From positions 496,001 through 560,000 of the forward strand of contig JACKQB010000001.1 in assembly GCA_024233115.1 (NCBI GenBank): a stretch of DNA of 64,000 nucleotides, read 5' to 3'. The DNA comes from Akkermansiaceae bacterium. GTDB lineage: Bacteria > Verrucomicrobiota > Verrucomicrobiia > Verrucomicrobiales > Akkermansiaceae. Shown here in pieces: positions 13,620 to 22,482 of the stretch. A model generated the notes under the pieces. That model saw nothing but the letters and a program-made list of their open reading frames with translations. It had not been told where the DNA came from and did not search any database. Within the stretch, counting starts at the first letter, position 1. Every line of letters starts with the position of its first letter. Both the position numbers and the translations under genes were made by a program.

Positions 13620-16058
13620 ATGAAGGGTTACATCACTATTGTTTTGGTATGCTACTTGAACCTATCCGGATCGCTCACGGCAGCCTTGGTAACCTGGAGT
13701 CAGCCTGCGGGCTTCACTAACACCAATCAAATCAATACCGATGGCACTCTGGTGGAAGCGAAGAACCTCGGCGGTTCCTCCTCCGTCACAATGAACGGAG
13801 TCAGCTTCTCCGATGCCAGCAGCGTGCAATACACATCTCCCGGAGGCATTTACTACAATGTTGGAAATTACACCGGATCAGCCATCACCGGTCTCGACCT
13901 TGCCGATACCGAACTCTTGTTGGATACACTGGAATTTGGCTCCGGAGACGGCAACTCGGCCTTTACCCTTACTGGTCTTACTCCAGGCAAATCTTATCTG
14001 GTGCAAGTGCTGCTCTCCCGGGATCAGATGAATAAAACCATCGACCTGGGTTATGCAGATACTGTGGGAGGGACTGAAGTTTATACCGTGTTTGCGGTGC
14101 CCTATGGCAACACAAATGCGTCAGCCCAGATGGCAACAGCCACATTCACCGCCAATGCGACATCTCAGGAGCTTCATTTCCGGAGTTCGAGTGGCTTCAA
14201 CGCAGAAGTCTGCGCCCTCCAGTTACGACAACTCCCGCAGTTCGATCAGGACGGGGACCAACTTCCGGACGCCTGGGAAAGATCCTACGGACTCGATCCC
14301 AATGACGACGGAACGATCGATTTCAACCATGGGGCCGACGGCGACCCCGACAGTGATGGATCTAACAACTACGAAGAATACCTGCGCGGCACTGACCCGA
14401 AGGATGCTGACTCAGACAATGATCTGCTGCTTGATGGTGTGGAAACAAATACGGGAACCTATGGCGGCGCATCGGATACCGGCACTGACCCCAACGATGA
14501 TGACACGGATAATGACGGGCTCAAGGATGGGTATGAGGTGAACACCTCCCTGACCGACCCGACTGACTACATGGACCCCGACCCCTATGCTGATGCCGAT
14601 GATGATGGCATGCCTAACATTTGGGAAACTAACCATGGGCTCGATCCCGCTGACGATGGCAGCATCGATCCTGACAACGGTTACGAAGGTGATCCGGACG
14701 GCGATGGACTTCCCAATGGTGAAGAGTATTTTCGCAGCCTCCCCTACCACGACGGCGTTGCATACACATCATACGACCCTCAGGTGAATGAATTCACGGA
14801 TCATGCCTGGGAGCAGCGGCCAGGCAAAGCGCACCTGATGGTCATCCATGCCCACCCGGATGATGAAGGTATTTTCATGGGAGGCCTGATATCCTACGCT
14901 ACCCAGGCCAGAAAGCTCAACACCGTGGTCGTCAATATGGTCAGCTCCCGCAAAGCCAACAACCCCAACACCCGGGAAACCGAGCTGCGCAATGCATGCT
15001 GGGCCTACGGATTACGCAATCATCCCATCAACCTCAGATTCATGGATCACGCTCAGCTCAACGACAGGGATAATGTCATTTCCGCATGGGATGCATGGGA
15101 CGGGGATGATGCGGATGGCGTGGCTGATGCCAACGGCAACGGGATACCCGACGGTCGGGAAGCCGGAGCGCTTGCGATAGCAAGCCAGATCCGCCGTTAC
15201 CGCCCCGAAGTTGTGGCATCGCACGATCTCGGGGGCGAGTATGGTCATGGTGCCCATCAGGCGACCGGGATCTGCGCCGTCGACGCTTACAGCATGGCTG
15301 CCGACCCCACACTGGAAATTGACGGACTCCCCCCCTGGCAGGTCAAAAAACTCTACCTCCATCGCTACGGCAGCAACCGCCTTTTCCATGATTACTGGCA
15401 GGACGTGACGGTGGACACAACGGGAAATGGCACCCCGGACAAGTCCCCCTTCCAGATGGCCAATGAGGGTCTTGACTTCCATGTCTCCCAAGGAAAGCCC
15501 AACGTCTCCACGATCTATCAGACGGGGGAGGTGCCATCTGATTGGGCTCCGCATGTGTCCGAGGAATGGGGACTTCACTCGACCGAAGTCGGGCTGGACA
15601 CCACCGTGTCTGTCGCCTTCACAGAGGGCACCGGCTCCTACGACCCATCCTGGGCAAAGGGGGATTTCTTTGAAAATCTATCTGTATTTCCAGACACCGA
15701 TTCGGACACTCTGGCAGATGCCTGGGAAATGGACCAATTCGGTAGCCTGTCGTTCGGCCCCGCAGCCAATACCGATGGTGATCCCTTCAGCCATGCCTTC
15801 GAATTTGTCGCTGGTATGAATCCGAATGCACCTGACGCCGACCCGTTGACTCTAACGTCTAGTTATGTCCAATTTACGCCACCAGCGGCAAGCGGTCCCG
15901 GCTACGACGGTCTGACACGCCGTTACAGGCTGTGGCGATCCACCGACTTAGGCTCGTGGAGTGTCGTCGCAGAGGGAATCGCCAATGGTTCAACCATCAC
16001 CCATGCCCTTACGGGTGGCTCCCGTGAGTTTTTCAAACTCGAATTCATTCTTGAATGA
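13620..16058 (+). CDS. Secreted PIG-L family deacetylase with TSP3-like calcium repeats
   Basis: 812 residues. Order: signal peptide (1-21), a beta domain shared with the preceding PEP-CTERM protein (about 25-205), DxDxDG-rich thrombospondin-3-like repeats (about 208-370, e.g. DQDGDQLPD, DSDNDLLLDG, DADDDGMPN), a PIG-L/LmbE deacetylase domain (about 400-660) and a short C-terminal domain. The zinc motif AHPDDE is at 411-416 and GHGAH at 542-546. PIG-L enzymes remove N-acetyl groups from GlcNAc-containing compounds. No PEP-CTERM tail is present, unlike its neighbour. Context suggests it acts outside the cytoplasm on an aminosugar glycan. Confidence 0.88.
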   Translation: MKGYITIVLVCYLNLSGSLTAALVTWSQPAGFTNTNQINTDGTLVEAKNLGGSSSVTMNGVSFSDASSVQYTSPGGIYYNVGNYTGSAITGLDLADTELLLDTLEFGSGDGNSAFTLTGLTPGKSYLVQVLLSRDQMNKTIDLGYADTVGGTEVYTVFAVPYGNTNASAQMATATFTANATSQELHFRSSSGFNAEVCALQLRQLPQFDQDGDQLPDAWERSYGLDPNDDGTIDFNHGADGDPDSDGSNNYEEYLRGTDPKDADSDNDLLLDGVETNTGTYGGASDTGTDPNDDDTDNDGLKDGYEVNTSLTDPTDYMDPDPYADADDDGMPNIWETNHGLDPADDGSIDPDNGYEGDPDGDGLPNGEEYFRSLPYHDGVAYTSYDPQVNEFTDHAWEQRPGKAHLMVIHAHPDDEGIFMGGLISYATQARKLNTVVVNMVSSRKANNPNTRETELRNACWAYGLRNHPINLRFMDHAQLNDRDNVISAWDAWDGDDADGVADANGNGIPDGREAGALAIASQIRRYRPEVVASHDLGGEYGHGAHQATGICAVDAYSMAADPTLEIDGLPPWQVKKLYLHRYGSNRLFHDYWQDVTVDTTGNGTPDKSPFQMANEGLDFHVSQGKPNVSTIYQTGEVPSDWAPHVSEEWGLHSTEVGLDTTVSVAFTEGTGSYDPSWAKGDFFENLSVFPDTDSDTLADAWEMDQFGSLSFGPAANTDGDPFSHAFEFVAGMNPNAPDADPLTLTSSYVQFTPPAASGPGYDGLTRRYRLWRSTDLGSWSVVAEGIANGSTITHALTGGSREFFKLEFILE

Positions 16059-16120
16059 TAGGTTAGCAAGGACTGTGTCATCACCATTCCATCAACCATG
16101 TTGCATTACCTAACACGATT

Positions 16121-17314
16121 ATGACTGCTGAAACCGATGAGGAGAAACCGTCAACCGATGACGAGCCCACCACGACTTCGGAGCAATCTAACAATGAAGG
16201 GTCTTTCGTCAAGTCCAAGCGGCTCAAGTCACTTGATGCCCTGCGCGGTTTTGACATGCTCTGGATTGTCGGTGGTCACACCCTTGCCGGAGCCATGGCC
16301 AAATTCACCGATTGGGAATGGGTCAAATGGTTTTCCGGTCAGCTGCACCATCCGGGTTGGAGTGGATTCACTTTGTATGATCTCATTTTCCCCCTCTTCC
16401 TCTTTCTAGCAGGTGTTGCCATGCCCTATTCGTTAGGTAGACAGGTCGAGCTTGGAAAATCAAAATGGCAGCTGCTTAGAAAAGTCGCTGTCCGGGCAGC
16501 CCTGCTCGTTTTCCTAGGTGCTGTTTATAACGGGCTGTTTGCATGGAAGCCGCTTGCGGATACCCGCCTGTGCAGTGTGCTGGGCTATATCGGCCTCGCT
16601 TATTTCTTTGCCGCCCTAATCTACCTGTTTAGCAACACCCGTCACCAGATCATCTGGTCGCTGGGTATCCTCTTTGGTTACTGGGCGGCCTTGATGTGGA
16701 TTCCTGTGCCCGGTCACGGGGCAGGAGTATTGACACCGGAAGACTGTATCACCGGCTTTATTGATCGCTCGTTGCTGCCATGGAAATTCAATATTGCGGG
16801 GCAGCTCTACGATTCCCAGGGCTTGTTTGTCACCATTCCAGCGATCGTCACCGCATTGCTGGGAGCGCTCACAGGGCAATTTATCAGGCACACCAAACTG
16901 AACCCATTTGCCATTGGCGGAATTCTGATTGCCGCCGGAATCGTCTGCTACGGTCTTGCCAAACTCTGGGGCACGCAGCTGTTCATCAGCAAGGAACTCT
17001 GGAACCCGACCTTTGTGCTGCACTGCGCCGGATGGAGCCTGATGTTACTCGGTATATTCTACCTGATCATCGATGCCCTCGGCTTCTGGCGCTGGTCGTT
17101 TTTCCTGATCGTCATTGGTATGAACTCGATCACGATCTACCTCGCTGTGCGCATGGTCAACTTCCAACACACCTCCAATTTCCTATTTGGCGGTTTGATC
17201 AGCAAGTTTGGAAGCCCCAGCCTCCAGCCCGTCCTGGCTTCCATTGCCTACATTCTAACATGGTGGCTGGTGTTGCTGTTCATGTATCGTAAAAAAATCT
17301 TCCTCCGAGTATGA
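16121..17314 (+). CDS. HGSNAT-like membrane acyltransferase (DUF5009 family)
   Basis: 397 residues. A hydrophilic N-terminal 32 residues rich in Asp/Glu/Thr precede RLKSLDALRGFDMLWI, the hallmark of heparan-alpha-glucosaminide N-acetyltransferase and related acyltransferases. About 10-11 TM segments follow (e.g. LYDLIFPLFLFLAGVAMPYS, FVLHCAGWSLMLLGIFYLII). In human lysosomes HGSNAT acetylates terminal glucosamine using cytosolic acetyl-CoA so that NAGLU can remove it. A GH89 NAGLU homologue lies 4 kb away, so transmembrane acetylation of glucosamine residues is a reasonable inference. It overlaps the next gene by 4 bases (ATGA). Confidence 0.85.
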   Translation: MTAETDEEKPSTDDEPTTTSEQSNNEGSFVKSKRLKSLDALRGFDMLWIVGGHTLAGAMAKFTDWEWVKWFSGQLHHPGWSGFTLYDLIFPLFLFLAGVAMPYSLGRQVELGKSKWQLLRKVAVRAALLVFLGAVYNGLFAWKPLADTRLCSVLGYIGLAYFFAALIYLFSNTRHQIIWSLGILFGYWAALMWIPVPGHGAGVLTPEDCITGFIDRSLLPWKFNIAGQLYDSQGLFVTIPAIVTALLGALTGQFIRHTKLNPFAIGGILIAAGIVCYGLAKLWGTQLFISKELWNPTFVLHCAGWSLMLLGIFYLIIDALGFWRWSFFLIVIGMNSITIYLAVRMVNFQHTSNFLFGGLISKFGSPSLQPVLASIAYILTWWLVLLFMYRKKIFLRV

Positions 17315-17865
17315 ATCACGCTTTCAAAAAATATTTGACCATCAGTGCATCCTTTGTGCTCAAAACCCTCCTCGTTGCCGTCCTCATCCTCGGGCTGGGA
17401 TGGTCGCTGATGCAGCTTGCCGTTTGGAAAAACAGCAAACCTGTGGTCGAAGCCAACGCGGATGGCACCATCACCCTGACCGCCGACGATGCAACGATTA
17501 TGGGCAGCGGTGGTGCCAAAGCCAATCTCCACGCCGGCAGACGCAATATCGGCTGGTGGGATCACACCTCCCAATCACTCGAGTGGAGGGTGGATGTCAG
17601 GGAGGAGGGCAATTATCGCGTGATGCTCGATTACGCACTGCCCGCCCGTATGAAAACAGACTGCCGGCTCAAAGCCGGTGGCTCTTCGCTGGATTTCAGC
17701 ACCGGCTCCACAGGCGGATGGGCCAAGTGGGACACGCTCGAAGCCGGAACCATCAAACTCAAGGCAGCCAAGGGGCAGCTCATTCAGCTTATCCCCACGC
17801 AAATTCATCAGCCTGCGGGAGTCATGAATTTTGCTGAACTCCGGCTGATCCCTACAGATGAATGA
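17311..17865 (+). CDS. Membrane-anchored CBM-like protein
   Basis: 184 residues, translationally coupled to the HGSNAT-like gene by an ATGA overlap. One N-terminal TM anchor (about 10-37, SFVLKTLLVAVLILGLGWSL) is followed by a beta-rich domain (ITLTADDATIMGSGGAKANL, NIGWWDHTSQSLEWRVDV, GNYRVMLDYALPA, GGWAKWDTLEAGTIKLKA). This pattern resembles the galactose-binding-like/CBM35 module seen behind fucosidases and in alpha-mannan proteins. No catalytic motif was seen. It may hold a glycan near the acetyltransferase; this is inferred from coupling only. Confidence 0.65.
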   Translation: MNHAFKKYLTISASFVLKTLLVAVLILGLGWSLMQLAVWKNSKPVVEANADGTITLTADDATIMGSGGAKANLHAGRRNIGWWDHTSQSLEWRVDVREEGNYRVMLDYALPARMKTDCRLKAGGSSLDFSTGSTGGWAKWDTLEAGTIKLKAAKGQLIQLIPTQIHQPAGVMNFAELRLIPTDE

Positions 17866-17941
17866 AGTGACAGGGGAACACTGACCGCTTCAGGGTGACT
17901 AGAGGTATGCCTTGAGATTTTCTGCAGGAATATCAAACCCA

Positions 17942-18841
17942 CTAAGACAGCTTGTTTTTATGCATCCATTGGCTGGGTGATACCCTGGTATAGCGCTTGA
18001 AAACTGTTGCGAAATACTGCGATGAGCTAAAGCCTAACAGCATGGCCAAATCGGTTATGCCCGGAGCGTTCGGTCGCGACAATATCCGCTGGGCTTCGAT
18101 AATCCGCCGATGCCTTATGTATTCCGCTGGTGGTAAGCCTGTCTCATCCTTGAATTTTGTATGGTAACGACTTGGCGACATACCGGCCGCTGCAGCCAGC
18201 TTGCCCGCGTCTAACTCGGTATTGGATAAATGGTTTTCGATATATTTCAAAGACTTCATAACCGCTTCGGATGTATGCTGGTCCGATCCAGCTCCTAACA
18301 CATCATACAAGCTAAGCAACAGCAGCCCGCAGTGCATCCATAATTCGGTCAACACCATCGGGTCGGAACTTGGTAGGTCAGCTTGAAAGAGACGGGTTAG
18401 ACGAACCCGGGCTTGTTTGGAAATAGGAAACCTTCTGGGGGATTGCGGGTCTACCGCCTTACTCCACCACCTGTCCGCAGCATCCTGCTTGAAACCGGGC
18501 AAACAAATTTTCCTGCCTATCGGGGCATCCACGACCAACCAGTAAAACTCCCCCCGCTGTTCAGGCAACCCAGCGCTGCTATAGACGGAACCCGGCAAAA
18601 AACGAATCCCCTGGCCGCCGCGCAGTATCAGGTCCTGGCCATCGACGCGATACCTCTGCAAACCGGAGATTAAAAAGCCAAACACTAAACGCTTACTGCT
18701 TTTCTGCTCAGGAATCGGAGGCATGGCATGATCGTAGTGATAGTGCCCCAAGGCGGAAACATCCCCGTCCAGGCAGGTACGCAAATCAATGATCGTCCGA
18801 TAGCGGGTTGTTTTTAAATCCAGCCAATCCTCCTCAGCCAT
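17942..18841 (-). CDS. AraC family transcriptional regulator
   Basis: About 299 residues from MAEEDWLDLKTTRYRT; an ATG eight codons upstream (18865) is also available. The N-terminus holds a cupin-like sensor domain (HYHYDHAMPP, RYRVDGQDLILRGGQGIRF). The C-terminus (about 195-295) has two helix-turn-helix motifs: LDAGKLAAAAGMSPSRYHTKF and ITDLAMLLGFSSSQYFATVF. AraC proteins with cupin domains usually sense a sugar and activate transcription. Operator site 3 lies 56 bases upstream, between this gene and the divergent SIS gene. It is therefore the best local candidate to bind the 31-bp sites, but that link is not proven. Confidence 0.88.
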   Translation of the reverse strand: MAEEDWLDLKTTRYRTIIDLRTCLDGDVSALGHYHYDHAMPPIPEQKSSKRLVFGFLISGLQRYRVDGQDLILRGGQGIRFLPGSVYSSAGLPEQRGEFYWLVVDAPIGRKICLPGFKQDAADRWWSKAVDPQSPRRFPISKQARVRLTRLFQADLPSSDPMVLTELWMHCGLLLLSLYDVLGAGSDQHTSEAVMKSLKYIENHLSNTELDAGKLAAAAGMSPSRYHTKFKDETGLPPAEYIRHRRIIEAQRILSRPNAPGITDLAMLLGFSSSQYFATVFKRYTRVSPSQWMHKNKLS

Positions 18842-18896
18842 AGTGGTGACAAGTAGAGGGTGCACTGGATCAAGTCAACCAGGCATTCGGCAAGAT

Positions 18897-18927
18897 GTTT
18901 GATATTTTACTGTGTAGAAAATCGAAC
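18897..18927. promoter_or_regulatory. 31-bp inverted-repeat operator, site 3
   Basis: GTTTGATATTTTA (18897-18909) and TAGAAAATCGAAC (18915-18927), 10 of 13 paired, with the same 5-base spacer as sites 1 and 2. The right arm again runs into AGAAAATCGAACGC. A plus-strand TATACT (18949-18954, within TGCTATACT) starts 22 bases after the site and is a good -10. No -35 match is seen between them, as expected for an activator-dependent promoter. Confidence 0.75.
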
Positions 18928-18969
18928 GCTCAAACAGGGCCGGGCTGCTATACTTACGCGCATACAACC

Positions 18970-19740
18970 ATGACCCATAACACCGACATCAAGACCGACC
19001 GCCGTTTCCTCGACACCTTTAACGGGCTCGCCGAGCGCTTTGAGGGTGAAATGGGAGAACAACTCCTCGCCGCAGCCCAACTCATGGCCGACGCCATTGA
19101 GCAGGACCGTTTGATCTATATCTTCGGTGGCGGTGGGCACACCTGCCTCGTCATGCAAGAGCTCTTCTGGCGTGCCGGGGGGCTTGCGAACCTCTGCCCG
19201 ATGATCGACTTTGCCATCCACCCGGTGACCCCGGCCTATATGTATCTCTCCCACGAGCGGATGCATGGTGTCGGCGATGCCTTGGTCGATTACTACGGAG
19301 TGGATAAAGGGGATGTCATCCTCGTTTTCCATAGCTATGGGTTCAATGCTCCCACCATCGACTGCGCCCTGCGAGCCAAGGAGAAGGGCGCCAAAGTGGT
19401 GGGCATTTCCTCCAGCGACTGGCACAATTCCATACCGAAAGATTTTCCGATCCGCCATAACAGCGGAAAAAACCTCTTTGATATCGCCGACATCTGTATT
19501 GATGACTACGTGCCCTATGGTGACACCGTTGTTGAAGTGGAGGGATTCGCCCAGCCCATTTCCGGGATTTCCAGTACGATCGACTTCTACATTGCCCACC
19601 GACTGGAAATCGAATGTGTCAAAGCCTGTGTCGCCCGTGGTGTCCAGCCGCCGGTCTGGTCGAGTGCCAACATCCCCGGGGGCGACAAGAAAAACGAAGA
19701 GCTGCGTAAGAAATACAACCCACGCGTCAAGTTCCTCTAA
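18970..19740 (+). CDS. SIS-domain sugar isomerase/phosphosugar-binding protein
   Basis: 256 residues from MTHNTDIKTDRRF; the frame upstream runs through operator site 3 and is not coding. The SIS fold is visible: IYIFGGGGHTCLVMQELFW (phosphate-binding loop), GDVILVFHSYGFNAPTIDCA and GAKVVGISSSDWHNS. It resembles stand-alone SIS proteins of the UPF0309 type that bind phosphosugars. In this locus a role in isomerising or sensing an amino-sugar phosphate is plausible. The predicted TATACT -10 lies only about 15 bases before the ATG, so the leader would be very short. The gene at 19773 follows after 32 bases and is probably co-transcribed. Confidence 0.8.
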   Translation: MTHNTDIKTDRRFLDTFNGLAERFEGEMGEQLLAAAQLMADAIEQDRLIYIFGGGGHTCLVMQELFWRAGGLANLCPMIDFAIHPVTPAYMYLSHERMHGVGDALVDYYGVDKGDVILVFHSYGFNAPTIDCALRAKEKGAKVVGISSSDWHNSIPKDFPIRHNSGKNLFDIADICIDDYVPYGDTVVEVEGFAQPISGISSTIDFYIAHRLEIECVKACVARGVQPPVWSSANIPGGDKKNEELRKKYNPRVKFL

Positions 19741-19772
19741 GCTAAATCCTAACAACTAACCGCTGAATCATC

Positions 19773-20804
19773 ATGGCCGTTACAGAAACAGGTGTCAGCT
19801 ACTACGGGATTTCCTACCCTGAGCATGCGCGCAAGGATTTCGAGGAAATGAAGGCGCACAACTGTACTGCGGTGTTACTCGCACTCACCGAGTTTGACAT
19901 CTTTTTCTGGAAACACAATATCCCGAGGATTGTCGATGAAGCCAAGAAACTGGGCTTCAAGGTTTATCTCAACACCTGGGGGGTGGGTAAATTCTTCGGA
20001 GGTGAGCCACCTTCGCTTTTCCTTCAGGAATGCAGTGTCGAGGACCGTCAGTGGTCGGCCCTGACCGGCGAGCCCCTTGCGGCGGCCTCACCGAGTTCGC
20101 CCGCGTTCCGCGAGTATTTCTGGGGGCTTCTCGAAGAGCTCGCCCGCACCTGTGATGCCGACGGCTTCTTCTGGGACGAGCCGCATTACGCGATGCCCGT
20201 TTACCCGATCAGCTACCAGAGCACGACCGATTTCACCTGCCGGAGCCCGATCACCCAGGCGATTTTCAAGGAAAAGTACGGCTACGAAATGCCGAAGACG
20301 CTGACCAAAACGGTGCAGAAGTTCCGTTTTGACCAAGCCAACGAGATTCTCAGCGAGGGAAGCCGTATTGTCAAAGCCATCAACCCGAATCTCTCGGTGA
20401 CCCAGTGTTCGCTGCCTGCCGACAACCACTTCTACTCGTCCTACGCGCGTGGATTCGACAACTGGGAGCAAATCGCCTTCAACCCGGACTACGATGTGTT
20501 TTCCACCTCGATCCTCGTCGACGGCAACGACCCGATGGTCGCCCATCGCAACCTCGCCAGGAAAACCGTCGAGCTGGCGCGCCAGAACAACAAGCCGTCC
20601 CAGCGCTGGATCCAGTCGTTTTTCCGCTCCCCGGAAAACCTGGAAACCCTCAAGGACATTTGTAAGGTCTATGCGGAAGAGGGGGTCGACTCCATCTTCT
20701 CATGGACCTACCGCGCTGGAAAAGGAACCCTGCTCCAGGCACCTGACCCGGATGCCGTCTGGAAAATGCTCGGTGAAGCCTACGGCGAGGTTTTGGAAGG
20801 CTGA
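19773..20804 (+). CDS. Putative TIM-barrel glycoside hydrolase-like protein, cytoplasmic
   Basis: 343 residues without a signal peptide. The strand/helix pattern is a barrel: GVSYYGISYPEHARKDF, CTAVLLALTEFDIFFW, FKVYLNTWGVGKFFGG, DADGFFWDEPHYAMP (D/E cluster at a strand end, a likely active-site position), NPNLSVTQCSLPADNHFY and VDSIFSWTYRAGKG. I do not recognise the family with certainty; DUF-type glycosidase relatives with FFWDEP are the closest pattern. It is paired with the SIS gene downstream of operator site 3, suggesting that both handle an imported sugar derivative. Confidence 0.6.
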   Translation: MAVTETGVSYYGISYPEHARKDFEEMKAHNCTAVLLALTEFDIFFWKHNIPRIVDEAKKLGFKVYLNTWGVGKFFGGEPPSLFLQECSVEDRQWSALTGEPLAAASPSSPAFREYFWGLLEELARTCDADGFFWDEPHYAMPVYPISYQSTTDFTCRSPITQAIFKEKYGYEMPKTLTKTVQKFRFDQANEILSEGSRIVKAINPNLSVTQCSLPADNHFYSSYARGFDNWEQIAFNPDYDVFSTSILVDGNDPMVAHRNLARKTVELARQNNKPSQRWIQSFFRSPENLETLKDICKVYAEEGVDSIFSWTYRAGKGTLLQAPDPDAVWKMLGEAYGEVLEG

Positions 20805-20850
20805 GTGGCAGGAAAATAATCAAGGTGGGCAGTCGCATGCAGGGTGATTT

Positions 20851-22434
20851 CTAACGTGCGGCTTCGGGATATGCTTTAAGCAGCTTGGCGTTGAAGGCGG
20901 GCACCGGGGTGTCGTTGTCCTGCCTGGGGCCGGGGGTGGTGCGGCCGGAGGTGATGGCCGTATTGACAGCCTGGATGAGAGTGCTGACAAGTTCGGGGTT
21001 TTTCGACGCGAGGTTGGTTTTTTCCGCGGGATCGGCTTCGAGGTCGAAGAGTTGGACGGGTAGGAGGTTTTTGTTTTTCCATGCCGTTTTAGGCATGGGG
21101 GCCGACCAACCACCGGAGCCGGGGCAGAGGCAGAGTTTCCATTTCCCCTGGCGGATGGCGAAGGATCCATTGATGGAGTGATGGATGGTGAAGGGGCGGG
21201 CTTTCTGGTCGTCGCCTTTGAGTGTGGGTAGGAACGAGAAGGAGTCCACGGCACCCGATTCCGGGATACTGGAGGCTTTTCCGATGGCATCCGCAGCGGT
21301 GGCAAAAAAATCGGTGGTGCAGATGGTGCGGGTAGAGGTGGTGTTCGCCTTGACCCCTGCTGGCCAGCGGACAATGAAGGGCACGTTATGGCCGCCCTCG
21401 TAGATGTCGGCTTTGTGACCGCGGAGATCGCCGTTAGGCTTGTGCCCCTTTTTGACAAGGTTGGGGATCTTGGCGGCGGGTGAGCAGCCGTTGTCGGTGG
21501 TAAAGATCACCAGGGTGTTGTCGGCGATCTTATTGTCATCGAGTGCCTTCATGACCTGGCCGACCACCCAGTCGGTTTCCATCAGGAAGTCGCCATAACT
21601 GCCGATGGGGGATTTCCCCTGCCACTTTTCAGAGGGCACAATGGGGGTGTGCGGGCTGGTCAGGGGAAGGTAGAGGAAGAAGGGTTTGCCGGGGTCCTTG
21701 GCGCGTTCGTTGATGTAGCTAACAGATTCGCGGGCAAAGTCCCGGAGGCAGTTGACGGCCTCGAAGTCAGCGGCGGCCGCACCTGGTCGGTGAAAGGCTT
21801 TGACGTGGGTGGGGATGGAGATGGCTTGGTCGTTTTTAAGATAAACATAGGGTGCCATGTCGAGTGAGCCTGCGATGAAAAAGGACTGGTCGAAGCCCAG
21901 CGTGGTGGGGCCACCGCCTGCTTTTTGAGTGAAATCGATATCCCATCCCGCGCCGTGGGTTTTGTATTTTCCGGGGTGTTCCGGTATGCGTGGTTTATCG
22001 AGGTAAGTCCACTTGAGGCCGAGGTGCCATTTCCCGACGAGGGCGGTGTGGTAGCCGTTTTGTTTGAGGAAGGCGGCCACGGTGAGACGATCCTGGGTGA
22101 TCATGGGCCCCCGTTTGTCGGGCGACCAGATCACGGCGCTTTTCAGCCATGACCGCCAGTTGTAGCGACCGGTCATAATGCCGTAGCGGGTGGGGGAGCA
22201 GACCGAGGATGATGTGTGGGCGTCGGTAAAACGCATGCCCTCCTTGGCGAGTCGGTCCAGGCAAGGGGTGGCGGCCTTGCCGGTGGTGTGGGAGACATCG
22301 CCCACGCCCATGTCATCGGCGAGGATGAAGATGATGTTCGGGGGGGGAGACGCTTGCGCTCCCTTTTGGTCGTCCGCAGGGGCAGAGACAAGAGGCAAGA
22401 GGCAAGCTAGAAGGTAGAGGATGGGACGGTTCAT
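20851..22434 (-). CDS. Secreted S1-family sulfatase
   Basis: 527 residues with a signal peptide (MNRPILYLLACLLPLVSA). Metal-binding DD at 40-41 (FILADDMGVGD), and the formylglycine motif CSPTR starts at Cys79 (SVCSPTRYGIMTGR). HTALVGKWHLG, FTTDNGCSP and the C-terminal subdomain complete the alkaline-phosphatase-like fold. Activity requires a formylglycine-generating enzyme, not in this window. A 26-bp repeat (22352-22377) encodes ADDQKGAQA between signal peptide and catalytic domain. It removes sulfate esters from a carbohydrate; the substrate is unknown. It lies 48 bases downstream of a second sulfatase. Confidence 0.93.
   Translation of the reverse strand: MNRPILYLLACLLPLVSAPADDQKGAQASPPPNIIFILADDMGVGDVSHTTGKAATPCLDRLAKEGMRFTDAHTSSSVCSPTRYGIMTGRYNWRSWLKSAVIWSPDKRGPMITQDRLTVAAFLKQNGYHTALVGKWHLGLKWTYLDKPRIPEHPGKYKTHGAGWDIDFTQKAGGGPTTLGFDQSFFIAGSLDMAPYVYLKNDQAISIPTHVKAFHRPGAAAADFEAVNCLRDFARESVSYINERAKDPGKPFFLYLPLTSPHTPIVPSEKWQGKSPIGSYGDFLMETDWVVGQVMKALDDNKIADNTLVIFTTDNGCSPAAKIPNLVKKGHKPNGDLRGHKADIYEGGHNVPFIVRWPAGVKANTTSTRTICTTDFFATAADAIGKASSIPESGAVDSFSFLPTLKGDDQKARPFTIHHSINGSFAIRQGKWKLCLCPGSGGWSAPMPKTAWKNKNLLPVQLFDLEADPAEKTNLASKNPELVSTLIQAVNTAITSGRTTPGPRQDNDTPVPAFNAKLLKAYPEAAR
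22352..22377 (-). repeat. 26-bp coding repeat, copy 3 (sulfatase 20851-22434)
   Basis: On the plus strand it begins GCTTGCGCTCCC and ends GTCGTCCGC. It differs at 3 of 26 positions from the two tandem copies at 23828-23883 in the neighbouring sulfatase. In frame it encodes ADDQKGAQA just behind the signal peptide. Confidence 0.7.
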
Positions 22435-22482
22435 TGGTTTTTGTGACTTGGAATTTGGATCCTGCGGCTGCGGGATTGGAGT

